Source: Nitrobacter sp051535235 (lineage in GTDB: Bacteria > Pseudomonadota > Alphaproteobacteria > Rhizobiales > Xanthobacteraceae). From it: a DNA stretch of 64,000 nucleotides. Made by a program: the position numbers and the translations under genes. Positions 50,242 through 60,617 of this stretch are shown piece by piece. Position 1 is the stretch's first letter. Every line of letters begins with the position of its first letter. The notes under the pieces are model-generated. The model had not been told where the DNA came from, made no database searches, and was given only the letters and a program-made list of their open reading frames with translations. The DNA lies in assembly GCF_051535235.1 (NCBI RefSeq), contig NZ_JBPPLZ010000005.1, forward strand, positions 62,001 through 126,000, written 5' to 3'.

Positions 50242-50844
50242 TCAACGTGACGGCTTGGACCGTTTTTTTGCGGTGCCGGTTTTTACAGCCGCCGATCCGG
50301 TCTTGGTTTTTCTTGTAACGGAACCGACCGCCTTATGGCCATTGAGCTTGCGGCCGCGTGCGGCTGCAGTCCGCTTTTCGGCCTTCGCTTTGAGGCGCTT
50401 CTTCTCCTCGCGCGCCGCAGCCCGCAATTTCCTGCGTTTTTTCTCGCACGCCTCGCACTTGCACCCGATCGGCTTCAGGTACTCCTTGAAGTAGTCGGTG
50501 CCGTAGTCGTAATTGATCTCCTCGCCGGGCGCGATGTCCTTGATGGCGCGGATATCGACACGCCGCTTTTTCTTGCGAACGTCGGATTCCGCATTCGGCT
50601 TGCAGGAATGGTTGATGTAGCGCGCGACGTTCTTGCGCACCGAACCGTCGATGGTCCAGCGGCTCGTGATCTGGAACAGATATTTGTTCTCGACCGCGTC
50701 ATCCTTTTTCTTGTTGCAATCGAGGAGCGGCCCGAAATACCGGATGATCTTCGTGCCCTTCTTGATCGGTTTGGTGGCGAAGAGGCCGAGCCCGGTGCGA
50801 GAGCGGCCGATTCGATAAGGCTTGTTCGGAGAAATCTCGGGCAT
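50242..50844 (-). CDS. SET-domain protein with basic histone-H1-like tail
   Basis: 200 residues. The SET domain (1-125) shows GLGLFATKPIKKGTKIIRYF, NHSCKPNAESD (motif III) and GEEINYDYGTDY (motif IV), then a post-SET Cys cluster CKCEAC. The last about 70 residues are Lys/Ala/Arg-rich like histone H1/HC1. It could methylate lysines, perhaps of ribosomal or nucleoid proteins; target unknown. Bacterial SET proteins of this form occur in Bradyrhizobiaceae and Chlamydiae. Confidence 0.88.
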   Translation of the reverse strand: MPEISPNKPYRIGRSRTGLGLFATKPIKKGTKIIRYFGPLLDCNKKKDDAVENKYLFQITSRWTIDGSVRKNVARYINHSCKPNAESDVRKKKRRVDIRAIKDIAPGEEINYDYGTDYFKEYLKPIGCKCEACEKKRRKLRAAAREEKKRLKAKAEKRTAAARGRKLNGHKAVGSVTRKTKTGSAAVKTGTAKKRSKPSR

Positions 50845-51198
50845 GGTCGGCTGAACTAATGCTCTGGCGAACTGGAGGAATCACAGACATCCTGTTTGCC
50901 ATGATTCCGCAGGCATTGTCAGGGGGTTCGCCTTCCCGATCGGACCTTCCCACGGTTTTACAGGAGGATGCGTGGATTGACAGGCGTTTCCAACGCTGCG
51001 CCCGGCTCCGATAGCTATCGCGCCGCAACAGGGCAACGCCGCAACGATGAAGCCCTTGAAGAGCTCGCGCTGCGGTGAGAAGCCGCACTTTCATTGTCCA
51101 TGCTGTCTCGATGCCGCAACCATCACACTCCGGCGGGTTTATCTTCGCTTTGGTTTCTGCGATAAGAAATTCGCGCCAAACGCGCGGCCGTTGAACTT
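50845..51198. other. 354-base gap
   Basis: AGGAGG at 50962-50967 abuts an ATG at 50968 and precedes an in-frame TTG at 50977; the frame would give a 33-37-residue peptide ending at 51078. Not convincing. Nothing else recognised. Confidence 0.3.
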
Positions 51199-52158
51199 TT
51201 GGAAAAGGATGAAGCATTGCTGAAGGCGGAATTCTCACAGATTAATCAAGCGAAAGCAGTCTTTGACGATATCTACATCCAGGATGATCCGAGGTCGTAT
51301 TTCTCGGTCCTCGGCGATCTCGACTATATGATCACGGATGTAGCCGAGCCCGTTATTCGCCAGATTCTATCCGCCAAGGCTTCTGCCGCCAATGCTGAAC
51401 CCGTCGTCCTCGACGTCGGCTGCTCCTACGGCATCAATGCCGCCGTGCATCGATTCCCGCTGACATTCGGAGGTTTGCGCCACCGCTATGCCCGGCGCGA
51501 AATAAAGGCGATCAGTTCCGAAGAGCTGATGCGGCTCGATTACAATTTCTATGCAAGCTGGCCCGATCACGGGCTCGCCCGCTTTATCGGCCTCGATGTT
51601 TCAGCGCCGGCCATCCGCTATGCGACGCGCGTCGGGCTTCTCGATCAGGGCGTCGTCGCCGACCTCGAAAACGAAGCGCTTTCGGCGGAAAGCGCGCGCA
51701 TTGTCCGGCCCGTCGATGTCATCATGTCGACGGGCTGCATCGGCTATGTGACGGAGAAAACATTCAGCAAGCTTCTCGATGCGACGGAGAAGAAACCGTG
51801 GATCATTTCTTTCGTGTTGCGAATGTTTCCTTACGAGGCGCTCGCGAAAACATTCGCGCAACGCGGCCTGGTCACGGAACGGCTGAGCGGCGTGACCTTT
51901 GTCCAGCGCCGTTTTCGCGACGCCGAGGAGTTCGAGAACAGCCTGGCAACCCTTGCAGCCGCGCAGATCGACCCCACCGGCCTGGAGTCCGAAGGATTGC
52001 TTCATGCCGATTTGATCCTCTCGCGGCCGGAGGCTGATGTCCAGGCCGCGCCGCTTGACGAGATCGTAACGGTTGCCAGCGGACGAGGACGCCCGATCGC
52101 GCCGCGTTATGTTCACGTCGAAAGCAACGATGGCCCGCGGGTGACGCTGGAGCCCTGA
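51199..52158 (+). CDS. class I SAM-dependent methyltransferase
   Basis: 319 residues from a TTG at 51199; a TTG at 51217 (313 residues) has AAAAGGA at better spacing and may be the true start. Motif I VVLDVGCSYGINAAVHRF (about 68-86), then ARFIGLDVSAPAIRYATRVG and VIMSTGCIGYVTEKTFSKLL. No ATG start is available. Substrate unknown. Confidence 0.75.
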   Translation: MEKDEALLKAEFSQINQAKAVFDDIYIQDDPRSYFSVLGDLDYMITDVAEPVIRQILSAKASAANAEPVVLDVGCSYGINAAVHRFPLTFGGLRHRYARREIKAISSEELMRLDYNFYASWPDHGLARFIGLDVSAPAIRYATRVGLLDQGVVADLENEALSAESARIVRPVDVIMSTGCIGYVTEKTFSKLLDATEKKPWIISFVLRMFPYEALAKTFAQRGLVTERLSGVTFVQRRFRDAEEFENSLATLAAAQIDPTGLESEGLLHADLILSRPEADVQAAPLDEIVTVASGRGRPIAPRYVHVESNDGPRVTLEP

Positions 52159-52279
52159 ATCGTGCCCTCTTTGGCCCGGCATTTCCGGAATATGTCGCGG
52201 GGAAGACGGTTTGGGATCCGAATGCGATTTCATCACCACGCGTCAACCAGCTTGATTGTTCCGTTTGGAGATCCCTGAA

Positions 52280-52750
52280 ATGACAAGCCTGCGCCGCTGC
52301 CTCGCCGCCAGCCTCTGCCTCGCCGCCGCGATGGCCTTCTCCCCCTCGCCGGCGCGCGCCGACCGGTGCGACGATCTCGCCGCCCAGCTCAGGGGCCAGA
52401 TCGACGGCCTGCATGTCGGCAAGACCGCCGCCAATGCGATCTTCCTGTCGCATCCCGCAACCAAACAACTGATCCTCGGTTGCCCGAACCGCAAGTTCAC
52501 CAACGAGTTGATCGCAGGCACGGACAGCCGCAAGCCGAAGCCCGAGTTTTACGATCTGGTGGCGCAAGCCTCCGCCATCATCTTCACGATTCCGAAGGCC
52601 GACACGCTGAAAGGCGTCACCCGCTGCATCAAGCGCATGGGTCTATTGCACGGCGACGACGTTCGGACGCGCTATCGGCGACTGAACATGCATTGCACCC
52701 GCACCAGGACAAGCGCCGCCATCGCCGTGTCCCGCGGCAACGATGAGTGA
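52280..52750 (+). CDS. exported hypothetical protein
   Basis: 156 residues from the ATG at 52280 (GGAG upstream). Signal peptide MTSLRRCLAASLCLAAAMAF, then a small domain with conserved-looking Cys (DRCDD, LGCPNRK, TRCIKRM, MHCTRT) that could form disulfides. No family named. Confidence 0.65.
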   Translation: MTSLRRCLAASLCLAAAMAFSPSPARADRCDDLAAQLRGQIDGLHVGKTAANAIFLSHPATKQLILGCPNRKFTNELIAGTDSRKPKPEFYDLVAQASAIIFTIPKADTLKGVTRCIKRMGLLHGDDVRTRYRRLNMHCTRTRTSAAIAVSRGNDE

Positions 52751-52853
52751 ACAAGATGCCGGTTCCAGGCCGCCCTGGAACTGCGCGCGGTCGGATTCGT
52801 TGTCGGCCATGACCGGATGCTGATAGGCTGCTCGCGCTGGGACGGAGAGACAA

Positions 52854-53213
52854 ATGCCCGACGTGAAAACCTATACCGGCGGCTGTCATTGCGGTCAGGT
52901 ACGCTTCGAATGCACGACGGATCTCGCGATGGTCAGCGCGTGCAACTGCTCGATCTGCACCAAGAAAGGTCTGCACTTCACGTTTCTGGCGCCGCAAAGT
53001 TTTCAGCTCCGGGCCGGCGAAGACAATCTCAAGGAATATCTGTTCAACAAGCGGGTCATCCGGCACCAGCTCTGCGTCGACTGCGGTGTCGATGTATTCG
53101 CGCGCGGCAAAAAGCCGGATGGGACCGAAGTGGTGGCACTCAATGTGAGTTGCATCGACGGCATCGAGTTGGCCCAGCTCACACTGACGCCGGTCGACGG
53201 ACGCAGCTTCTAG
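52854..53213 (+). CDS. GFA/CENP-V-type zinc protein (glutathione-dependent formaldehyde-activating family)
   Basis: 119 residues. GGCHCGQVRFEC and CNCSICTKKG hold the first zinc-site cysteines and CVDCGVD the second set. The family includes Gfa, which joins formaldehyde and glutathione; many members have unknown roles. The GST gene lies downstream, convergent. Confidence 0.88.
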   Translation: MPDVKTYTGGCHCGQVRFECTTDLAMVSACNCSICTKKGLHFTFLAPQSFQLRAGEDNLKEYLFNKRVIRHQLCVDCGVDVFARGKKPDGTEVVALNVSCIDGIELAQLTLTPVDGRSF

Positions 53214-53214
53214 A

Positions 53215-53316
53215 GTCTTTCACCGTTTCATGGAAACGGTAAAAAGACTCCAGGCTCTTCATTTGACGCGTTTTCTTCACGCGAACCGGATTCCACTTGG
53301 TTCGAGAACGCTCTAG
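53215..53316. repeat. dispersed repeat, copy 2
   Basis: Contains ACCGTTTC/GAAACGGT and GACGCGTTTTCTTCACGCGA with ACCGG, matching the reverse complement of 8890-8945, and ends CTCTAGAG. Lies between convergent genes; the first hairpin could act as a terminator. Confidence 0.65.
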
Positions 53317-54020
53317 AGATCGAGCGCCTTATAACGGCGGAAGATGCCGTCCTCATTAAAGGCAATCCGGCGGTCGCTCGCGAGATAGGCAGTGATATGC
53401 GGCCTGTGCGAAATGCGATCGTGCAAATCAATGAGCGCCGGAATATCGCTTTCGAAGCGGCTCATGCGCTTGGGGAAGGCATAGCGCAAGCCCGCCACGA
53501 TCTGGAACAATGAGAGATCGACGTAAGTCAGCCGGCGGCCGATGACAAAGCTGCCGCCGCGATCCGCGAGTAGCCGCTCGAAGTATCCGAGATATTTCGG
53601 CACCCGTTCCTTCCAGAATTCGTCGGTCCGACGTTTTGCGGGCGCGCGCTGGTCCTCATAATACAACGTCGGTCCCAGCGGATGATGGGTGTCGTGAATT
53701 TCCACCACGAAGTCCATGATGGTGAGTTGCAGCTGATGAGCCCAAAGTTGGCCGGCGTCGGCTTTCGGCGCAAGGCCAAGACGTGAGCCGAGATAGAGCA
53801 GGATGTTGGCGGTCTGGCCGATCACCAGCTTGCCGGCTTTCAGGAACGGCGGTGCGAAGGGCGGTGTGCCGCTTGCCACGTCCATCATGCGCGTCATCGC
53901 GGACATGCCGCGATCCGTTCGCGCGACATCAGTGTAGTCCGCACCAGCTTCCTCGAGCGCGAGCCGCACATATTCGCCGCGACCCTGGATGCCGGGCCAG
54001 TAATAGAGCTCGTAAGTCAT
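53313..54020 (-). CDS. glutathione S-transferase
   Basis: 235 residues. Thioredoxin-like N-terminal domain (ELYYWPGIQGRGEYVRLALE with Tyr/Arg GSH contacts; ANILLYLGSRLGL) and an all-helical C-terminal domain (FVIGRRLTYVDLSLFQIVAG). Conjugates or reduces with glutathione in the cytosol; substrate not evident. Confidence 0.88.
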   Translation of the reverse strand: MTYELYYWPGIQGRGEYVRLALEEAGADYTDVARTDRGMSAMTRMMDVASGTPPFAPPFLKAGKLVIGQTANILLYLGSRLGLAPKADAGQLWAHQLQLTIMDFVVEIHDTHHPLGPTLYYEDQRAPAKRRTDEFWKERVPKYLGYFERLLADRGGSFVIGRRLTYVDLSLFQIVAGLRYAFPKRMSRFESDIPALIDLHDRISHRPHITAYLASDRRIAFNEDGIFRRYKALDL

Positions 54021-54141
54021 GGCACACTTTCACGTCGCACAGCGCGTCCGCGGGGCGAGCGCAACCCTCACTGCGCCGATCGCAAGTCCAGCCGAGCCGT
54101 CACGCCAAGGCCGGCGGCCGATCACGCCAGGGACGTCCGCG

Positions 54142-54825
54142 TCAGTTGACAGCGAAACAATAAAACAGCCCGTCGCCACCGGTGCTCTTGAGATCGTTCT
54201 GGCTGCAGCCGCCGTCGGGTCCGCGCGAAGAATGCGAGGAATTCCAAGACTTCGCGACAGGATCATCGCTCAAGCCCTGACGGTCGGAATGCCCGAGCAT
54301 CGCCGATCCCTGCATGCTGCTCGTCCAGTTCTTGCAAGTCCGGTCGTCAGCACCTGCGAACGCCGTGCCATCAGGTTGCGACCCCGTCAGCATGTCGTGG
54401 CGGTTGGGCTTGTCTCCGCGGCCGTTGATGAGCTCGCCCTTCTCGCTCAGCGCCGTCTGCTTGGTGAGGTTGTTGGCGCCGTGAAGCTCGGCAACGTCCT
54501 TCGCGATCACGACGCCCTTGGCGTTCTGCCACGGTCCGTTGCCGATGCGATCGCGCGCGTTGATGGCCGGTTTGCCGTCGGCCGCCTGGGTCGACAGATA
54601 GGCGTGCCATGTTTTCGCGCCTGCGCCCGCAGCCTGCGCCAGCGTCTGGCAATGATTGTCAGCGCCGGCCAGTCCGCCGAGATTGCCGCCATTGCCGATT
54701 CCGACGCTGGTCACGAAGAAGCTCATGTTGGCCGTCTGCGCGCCGGCCGGCTGAGCAGCCGCCGTCAGCATTGCGGTGGCGAAGCCAAGACAAATTCGCG
54801 GAAGGATCCTGTCTGTTGCAATCAT
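54142..54825 (-). CDS. secreted lectin-like (collagen XV/endostatin-type fold) protein
   Basis: 227 residues. Signal peptide (ICLGFATAMLTAAAQPAGAQ) then FFVTSVGIGNGGNLGGLAGA, DNHCQTLAQAAGAGAKTWHA and ARDRIGNGPWQNAKGVVIA, the pattern of exported lectin-like proteins with a C-type-lectin/endostatin fold; a C-terminal CSQNDLKSTGGDGLFYCFAV with paired Cys. Location outside the inner membrane; ligand unknown. Confidence 0.7.
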   Translation of the reverse strand: MIATDRILPRICLGFATAMLTAAAQPAGAQTANMSFFVTSVGIGNGGNLGGLAGADNHCQTLAQAAGAGAKTWHAYLSTQAADGKPAINARDRIGNGPWQNAKGVVIAKDVAELHGANNLTKQTALSEKGELINGRGDKPNRHDMLTGSQPDGTAFAGADDRTCKNWTSSMQGSAMLGHSDRQGLSDDPVAKSWNSSHSSRGPDGGCSQNDLKSTGGDGLFYCFAVN

Positions 54826-54907
54826 TGCCTTCTCCGATCGATTTATGGCGTCTGCGCGCTGCGGATTAATCCCGCGATAACGCGCAATCCGGTCCTTCGT
54901 TCAACGC

Positions 54908-54938
54908 AAAAAAGGCGCCACAAGGTTATCGTGGCGCC
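54908..54938 (-). terminator. Rho-independent terminator of the Tim44-domain gene
   Basis: GGCGCCAC (54914-54921) pairs with GTGGCGCC (54931-54938); on the minus strand TTTTTT follows. It lies 28 bases after the stop of the Tim44-domain gene. Confidence 0.85.
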
Positions 54939-54965
54939 TTCTGTTGATAAAGTCACGGCCGCAGA

Positions 54966-55910
54966 TCAGGTCTGCTGGATCGCCGACAGCTCCCATTTTC
55001 CGCCGCCGCGGCGCGCGAACGTCCAGACGTCGGTCACCTCCTGCGGCTGGTCGCTGCCTTCGACCACCCGGCCGCCGGCGCGCTCGATGGTCTTGTCGAC
55101 CAGCGAATAGCGCAGCGCCACCGTGGCGTAATCGGTATTGGCCTCGCGCCAGGCTTCCGCAAGATCGCCCTGCAGGAGCTTGACGTTGGACACCTTGTTG
55201 ACGACGCCGCGGGCTTCGTTGGCGCGAAGATCCTCGGTGAAGTACGACACCATCTCCGGGGTCGCCATCGTGTGCAGCCTGTTGACGTCCTCGTTCGACC
55301 ACGCGGTCTGGATGTCTCCAAGCAGACGTTCGAAGGCCTCATAGTCCGACGGGGTGATTTCCAGCGGCGCAGCGGACGCCGTTGAACCGAAACCCAAACC
55401 GCTGCGTGGATTCGCCTGAGCACCGGGGCCAGGGGCTGGCGCCGATCCGGCATAGGCAGGCGCATTGCGTCGCTGCCACCATGACATCACCAGGCGAACG
55501 ACGAGAACGATCAGGGCGATCTGAAGCAGCAGCCCGATGATGGACGACAGGCCTCCGAGACCGCTGAACAGCCCGCCGCCGAACAGCAGACCGAGCAAGC
55601 CCGCGCCGAGGAAACCGGCCGCAAGGCCGCCCAACATGCCCATGCCGGGCCGATTGAAGCCTCCGGCTGCCGCAGTGCCTGCGCCCGGACGGCCGGGCTG
55701 CGTCATGGTCCGGTCGAACGGACGCGCCGCGTTCGGCGCGGTATTGGTGACCGGAGGCGCGGAGAAGGTCCGCGAGCCGCGCGATCCGTAGCTCCTGCCG
55801 CCACCGATGCGAGCGTCGGCGGAAGAAACGGCGAGCATCAACGGAAACGCCAACGACAGGACGATGGCGAAGGCCTTCATCAAGCCGAATGCCCGCTGGG
55901 TCGATTTCAT
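54966..55910 (-). CDS. Tim44-like domain membrane protein
   Basis: 314 residues. Signal peptide or TM (AFAIVLSLAFPLMLAVSSAD), Gly-rich linker (35-100), two hydrophobic segments (LGGLAAGFLGAGLLGLLFGG and IGLLLQIALIVLVVRLVMSW), then a Tim44-like C-terminal domain (185-312) with YEAFERLLGDIQTAWSNEDV. Bacterial members are small inner-membrane proteins of uncertain role. AAGGAAC precedes the ATG. Confidence 0.85.
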   Translation of the reverse strand: MKSTQRAFGLMKAFAIVLSLAFPLMLAVSSADARIGGGRSYGSRGSRTFSAPPVTNTAPNAARPFDRTMTQPGRPGAGTAAAGGFNRPGMGMLGGLAAGFLGAGLLGLLFGGGLFSGLGGLSSIIGLLLQIALIVLVVRLVMSWWQRRNAPAYAGSAPAPGPGAQANPRSGLGFGSTASAAPLEITPSDYEAFERLLGDIQTAWSNEDVNRLHTMATPEMVSYFTEDLRANEARGVVNKVSNVKLLQGDLAEAWREANTDYATVALRYSLVDKTIERAGGRVVEGSDQPQEVTDVWTFARRGGGKWELSAIQQT

Positions 55911-56038
55911 GTGGTTGTTCCTTTATTCCCCGGCAGGGGGAAGCGACTGTAACATGGGTAGCCCGGAGCAAAAAGGAAGGCTTGTCGCCCGGCGGCGCTG
56001 CGGCCCTCGGTCGCGGAGTTCGCCGATGGCGAATGCCG

Positions 56039-56383
56039 TCATAAAGTCGCCAGGTCCAGAAAGTGCCGCCCTGCCTTGTCTTCGATTTCCACGATCCAGG
56101 CGTCCGGATCGAACCCGACTTCCTTCGCGAGGCGCTCTTCCACCGCCTGCTCGGCAACCGGCGCGCTCGACGACGGAACAAAAACCCGCTCGATGGGCCG
56201 GCTGTCGTCGTATACGGCCTGCGGCGCCGGTGCATACAACATCGCATTGCCGTTCATAAGCGCGATCTTGACGAAGACAGCGCCGGCCTCCTCCGCACCG
56301 CGCCGGCGAACCGCACCGAAGATGCCCTCACTCTGGCAGCGGCGAAGATAGGCGGAGACCCATATGCTCGATTTCAAACGCAT
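56039..56383 (-). CDS. DUF1491-family protein
   Basis: 114 residues. Opens MRLKSSIWVSAYLRRCQSEG, then GAEEAGAVFVKIALMNGNAM and the C-terminal DPDAWIVEIEDKAGRHFLDL, all hallmarks of DUF1491. Soluble, function unknown, restricted to Alphaproteobacteria as far as I recall. Confidence 0.88.
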   Translation of the reverse strand: MRLKSSIWVSAYLRRCQSEGIFGAVRRRGAEEAGAVFVKIALMNGNAMLYAPAPQAVYDDSRPIERVFVPSSSAPVAEQAVEERLAKEVGFDPDAWIVEIEDKAGRHFLDLATL

Positions 56384-56460
56384 GAAGAGGACAATAAGCC
56401 GTTCGTGAAAGCTGCGCCAGTTCGACCCGTCTGTCCGCCGTTTGTCTCCTCACGGCGGCT

Positions 56461-56520
56461 CTGCTAGAGCATGATCCCGAATAGTGGAACCGGTTTTCGA
56501 ATAAGATCATGCTCTATCAA
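56461..56520. repeat. dispersed repeat of the AGAGCATGAT family
   Basis: AGAGCATGATCCCGAATAGT with GGAACCGGTTTTCG and then AAGATCATGCTCT forms an imperfect inverted repeat, a common Rhizobiales intergenic element. It lies upstream of purB. Confidence 0.7.
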
Positions 56521-56603
56521 AAAGGCAGGCTGGAGTCTGATTCAACAAAATTGGACCAGACTCCAAAGCGCGGCATAATTCCTGAACACCTCAAGGATCG
56601 TCG

Positions 56604-57911
<1,308 letters not shown>

Positions 57912-57987
57912 GCGAGGCGTCTCGTCTAACTCGCGTCTCAGCCTTGCGTCGTCGCTGCGAAGCAGGGACGACACCGTTCCAGTGAGG

Positions 57988-58539
57988 TCACTCAGCCCCG
58001 CCGCCGATCATCCGCGCCACCACGCGATCACGCTTGATGAATCGATGGTAGAGCGCGGCGAGGAAATGCAACACGATCAGTCCGATCAGCACGTAGGCCA
58101 TCCAGATGTGCCAGTGCTCGAAGAAGCGGGCGTTGTCGCGGTTCTCTGATGTGAACTGCGGCACCCGGAACAACCCGAACCAGTCGGCATAATCCGGCTT
58201 GTGGGCGCCGGAATGGGCCCAGCCGAGCAGCGCGACGACGATCGTGATGGCATAGAGCGTCCAATGGCTGACGTGCGCCAGCGCCCGCTCCCACCACCGC
58301 GAGCCGTCCGGCGCAGCCGGCACCGGATTGAGGCCGCGCCAGATCAGTCGCAGGACCATCAGCAGCAGGATGACGTAGCCGATGTCGGCATGGATCGAGC
58401 GATGGAAGAGCTTGGCCTCCTTCGGCAGGAAATGATTGAACCATAATCCGTAGGCCAGCATGCCGATGATCGCGATGCCGAGGATTCCGTGAAAGGCGCG
58501 GGACAGAGTGCCCCAGGCAGTGGTTGAATTCCGAAGCAT
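57988..58539 (-). CDS. cytochrome b561-family protein
   Basis: 183 residues with four TM helices and His at FHGILGIAIIGMLAYG, HRSIHADIGYVILLL, HVSHWTLYAIT and FEHWHIWMAYVLIGLIVLHF, consistent with two b-type haems. Shuttles electrons at the inner membrane, perhaps with a periplasmic partner. Single gene, convergent with purB. Confidence 0.88.
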   Translation of the reverse strand: MLRNSTTAWGTLSRAFHGILGIAIIGMLAYGLWFNHFLPKEAKLFHRSIHADIGYVILLLMVLRLIWRGLNPVPAAPDGSRWWERALAHVSHWTLYAITIVVALLGWAHSGAHKPDYADWFGLFRVPQFTSENRDNARFFEHWHIWMAYVLIGLIVLHFLAALYHRFIKRDRVVARMIGGGAE

Positions 58540-58771
58540 GACCGGCTCTTGCCCTCAGGACGGGTTAATTTCCCACCGGAAGCCACGGCCGGCAGGTTTC
58601 AACAAGTCCCGCCGACGCCACCGGAACGATTGGAATCGTTCTAAAATGTTACCCGGATGCAAGCTCCGCGTCGATCCCGGGAGAACGGTCGGATCGCTAA
58701 CGCCGCGTTAACCCTGACAACCGTAGGGTTTACCAATACCGAATTATTGCCGTTCGAGCGGCGGACCGATT

Positions 58772-59380
58772 ATGGCGTTGGCGCAGAAAATCTCAAACCT
58801 TCCAGTCGAGCGCCGGCGATTTCAGCGGGTCGGGGTTCATCTGCTGGGCCGCTATATGCTGCCGGACCGGCGCGAATATCCTTGCCAGGTCATCAATATG
58901 TCTCCCGGCGGGCTGGCCATGCTGGCTCCCGGTATCGGCAACGTCGGCGACCGGATCGTCGCCTATCTCGACCACATCGGCCGGGTCGAAGGCAAGATCA
59001 CCCGGATTATCGACAGCGGATTCGCCATGAGCGTCAGCGCGACGCCCCGCAAGCGCGACAAGCTGGCGGCGCAGCTCACCTGGCTCGCCAATCGCGATAT
59101 CCTCAACCTTCCCGAAGACCGCCGCCACGACCGCATCGTGCCGCGCAACCCGATCGCGATCCTCACATTGGAGGACGGCACCAGGATGACGTGCCGGATC
59201 CTCGACCTGTCCATGTCCGGCGCCGCCGTCTCGGCCGAAAAAAAGCCGCCGCTGCAGTCCCGGGTTGCGCTCGGCAAGGTGCTTGCCCGCGTCGTCCGAA
59301 ATCTCGAAGACGGCTTTGCGCTCGAGTTCGTTCACGAGCAGCATCCCGAGACTCTCGAAGATAACGTCACCGCCCGGTAA
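58772..59380 (+). CDS. double PilZ-domain protein (c-di-GMP binding)
   Basis: 202 residues. First PilZ: RRRFQR (RxxxR-type) then VINMSPGGLA (N/DxSxxG). Second PilZ: RRHDR and ILDLSMSGAAVS. Both motifs are intact, so each domain may bind c-di-GMP. No output domain is visible; it likely acts by partner binding. The LapG-like gene is 320 bases downstream on the same strand. Confidence 0.87.
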   Translation: MALAQKISNLPVERRRFQRVGVHLLGRYMLPDRREYPCQVINMSPGGLAMLAPGIGNVGDRIVAYLDHIGRVEGKITRIIDSGFAMSVSATPRKRDKLAAQLTWLANRDILNLPEDRRHDRIVPRNPIAILTLEDGTRMTCRILDLSMSGAAVSAEKKPPLQSRVALGKVLARVVRNLEDGFALEFVHEQHPETLEDNVTAR

Positions 59381-59700
59381 ACGGCGGACCCCGTAAACTC
59401 CCGTCTTCACCATGGCTGCCGGCCGCCGCCGCCCGGCCGGGGACTGCGCTTGCACCGCGATTTTTCGGTTAACGCCGAACGCATTCCGCTGAGGAAACCC
59501 CGATTCCAGCGGGCTCCCAATACTAATATCTAAAATTTGTATCAAAGGCGGTTCGTTAAAATTTTAGACGAATTCGATTCAAGTACAGATTCAATTCGCG
59601 GCGAACTTTACTTGCATTTGGCTCAAATACACTTCGACTACTTAGCCGCGATGCAAATTCTTTGTGCGAAATGTGGTCCCAACAAGAAACGGGGGCCACA
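59381..59700. other. 320-base AT-rich leader upstream of the LapG-like gene
   Basis: 59520-59660 is AT-rich, with ATTCGATTCAAGTACAGATT and similar repeats (GATTCAA twice). Likely promoter region; no consensus box was certain. Confidence 0.4.
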
Positions 59701-60321
59701 ATGGTCAACAGGGGACAGGGAATTGGGCTGGCAGTTGCTGCCGCCGTCCTGTGGGGGCTGGCGACGCCGGCGGGAGCCGGGGAAGCACGACAGCTTTATG
59801 CAAGTCTCGGCGATGTCACGCGGGCGCCGATAGGCTGGGTCGAATTCTGCAACGACAGTCCGAAGGAATGCGGCGGTGGCGCAACAGAGCCGCGCGACAT
59901 CGTGATGACGCCCGACACCTGGCGCGATCTCTTGAAGGTCAATCGCTGGGTCAACGAAACCATCAAGCCGATGACGGACAAGGAGCACTGGGGCGTCGTC
60001 GAAAAATGGTCGCTGCCGACCGACGGCTACGGCGACTGCGAGGATTACGTCCTGTTGAAGCGCAAGATGCTGATCGACGCGGGCTGGCCGCGCGAGGCGC
60101 TGCTGGTCACGGTGGTGCGCGACAAGCAGGGCGACGGTCATGCCGTTCTGACCGTCAAAACCGACAAGGGCGAGTTCATTCTCGACAATCAGAACGAGGA
60201 CGTCGTCGCCTGGACCCAGACCGGCTACCGCTTCATGAAGCGACAGTCGCAGAGCGACCCCAATGTTTGGGTTGCGCTCGACGACAACCATCCGGCCGTT
60301 GCGACGGCCAGCTCTCGATAA
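59701..60321 (+). CDS. bacterial transglutaminase-like cysteine protease (LapG/BTLCP family)
   Basis: 206 residues from the ATG at 59701 (start MVNRGQGIG and a signal peptide LAVAAAVLWGLATPAGAG). Catalytic triad: Cys in YGDCEDYVLLKR, His in GDGHAVLTVKT, Asp in FILDNQNEDV. LapG cleaves a surface adhesin when c-di-GMP drops; here LapD/LapA are not seen in the window. The nearby PilZ gene supports a c-di-GMP link (inference). Confidence 0.87.
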   Translation: MVNRGQGIGLAVAAAVLWGLATPAGAGEARQLYASLGDVTRAPIGWVEFCNDSPKECGGGATEPRDIVMTPDTWRDLLKVNRWVNETIKPMTDKEHWGVVEKWSLPTDGYGDCEDYVLLKRKMLIDAGWPREALLVTVVRDKQGDGHAVLTVKTDKGEFILDNQNEDVVAWTQTGYRFMKRQSQSDPNVWVALDDNHPAVATASSR

Positions 60322-60617
60322 GGAAAACACGAGACCCGCGACCGGTCATACCCCTCCCCGTCCCAGACCGGTTCGCGAGCGGCCAGCCTTCCCCCAAGAG
60401 GCTGGCCGCACCCTTTTCTGCAGGCAGGTTGCGTTTGGTGGAAACGCACCGATCCGTCATGGTCTGACACAGCGTGGCTGCCGGTCCGCCTTCACAGCAT
60501 GGCCAATAATATCGTGCGTGAGGCGCGCGGGCTGTGGCAAAGAATTAGAATAAAAACGCCACAGATTATGGTAGTCAGCGAACCCGGACGCCCGATCGCG
60601 CGCAGGATGGATATCAG

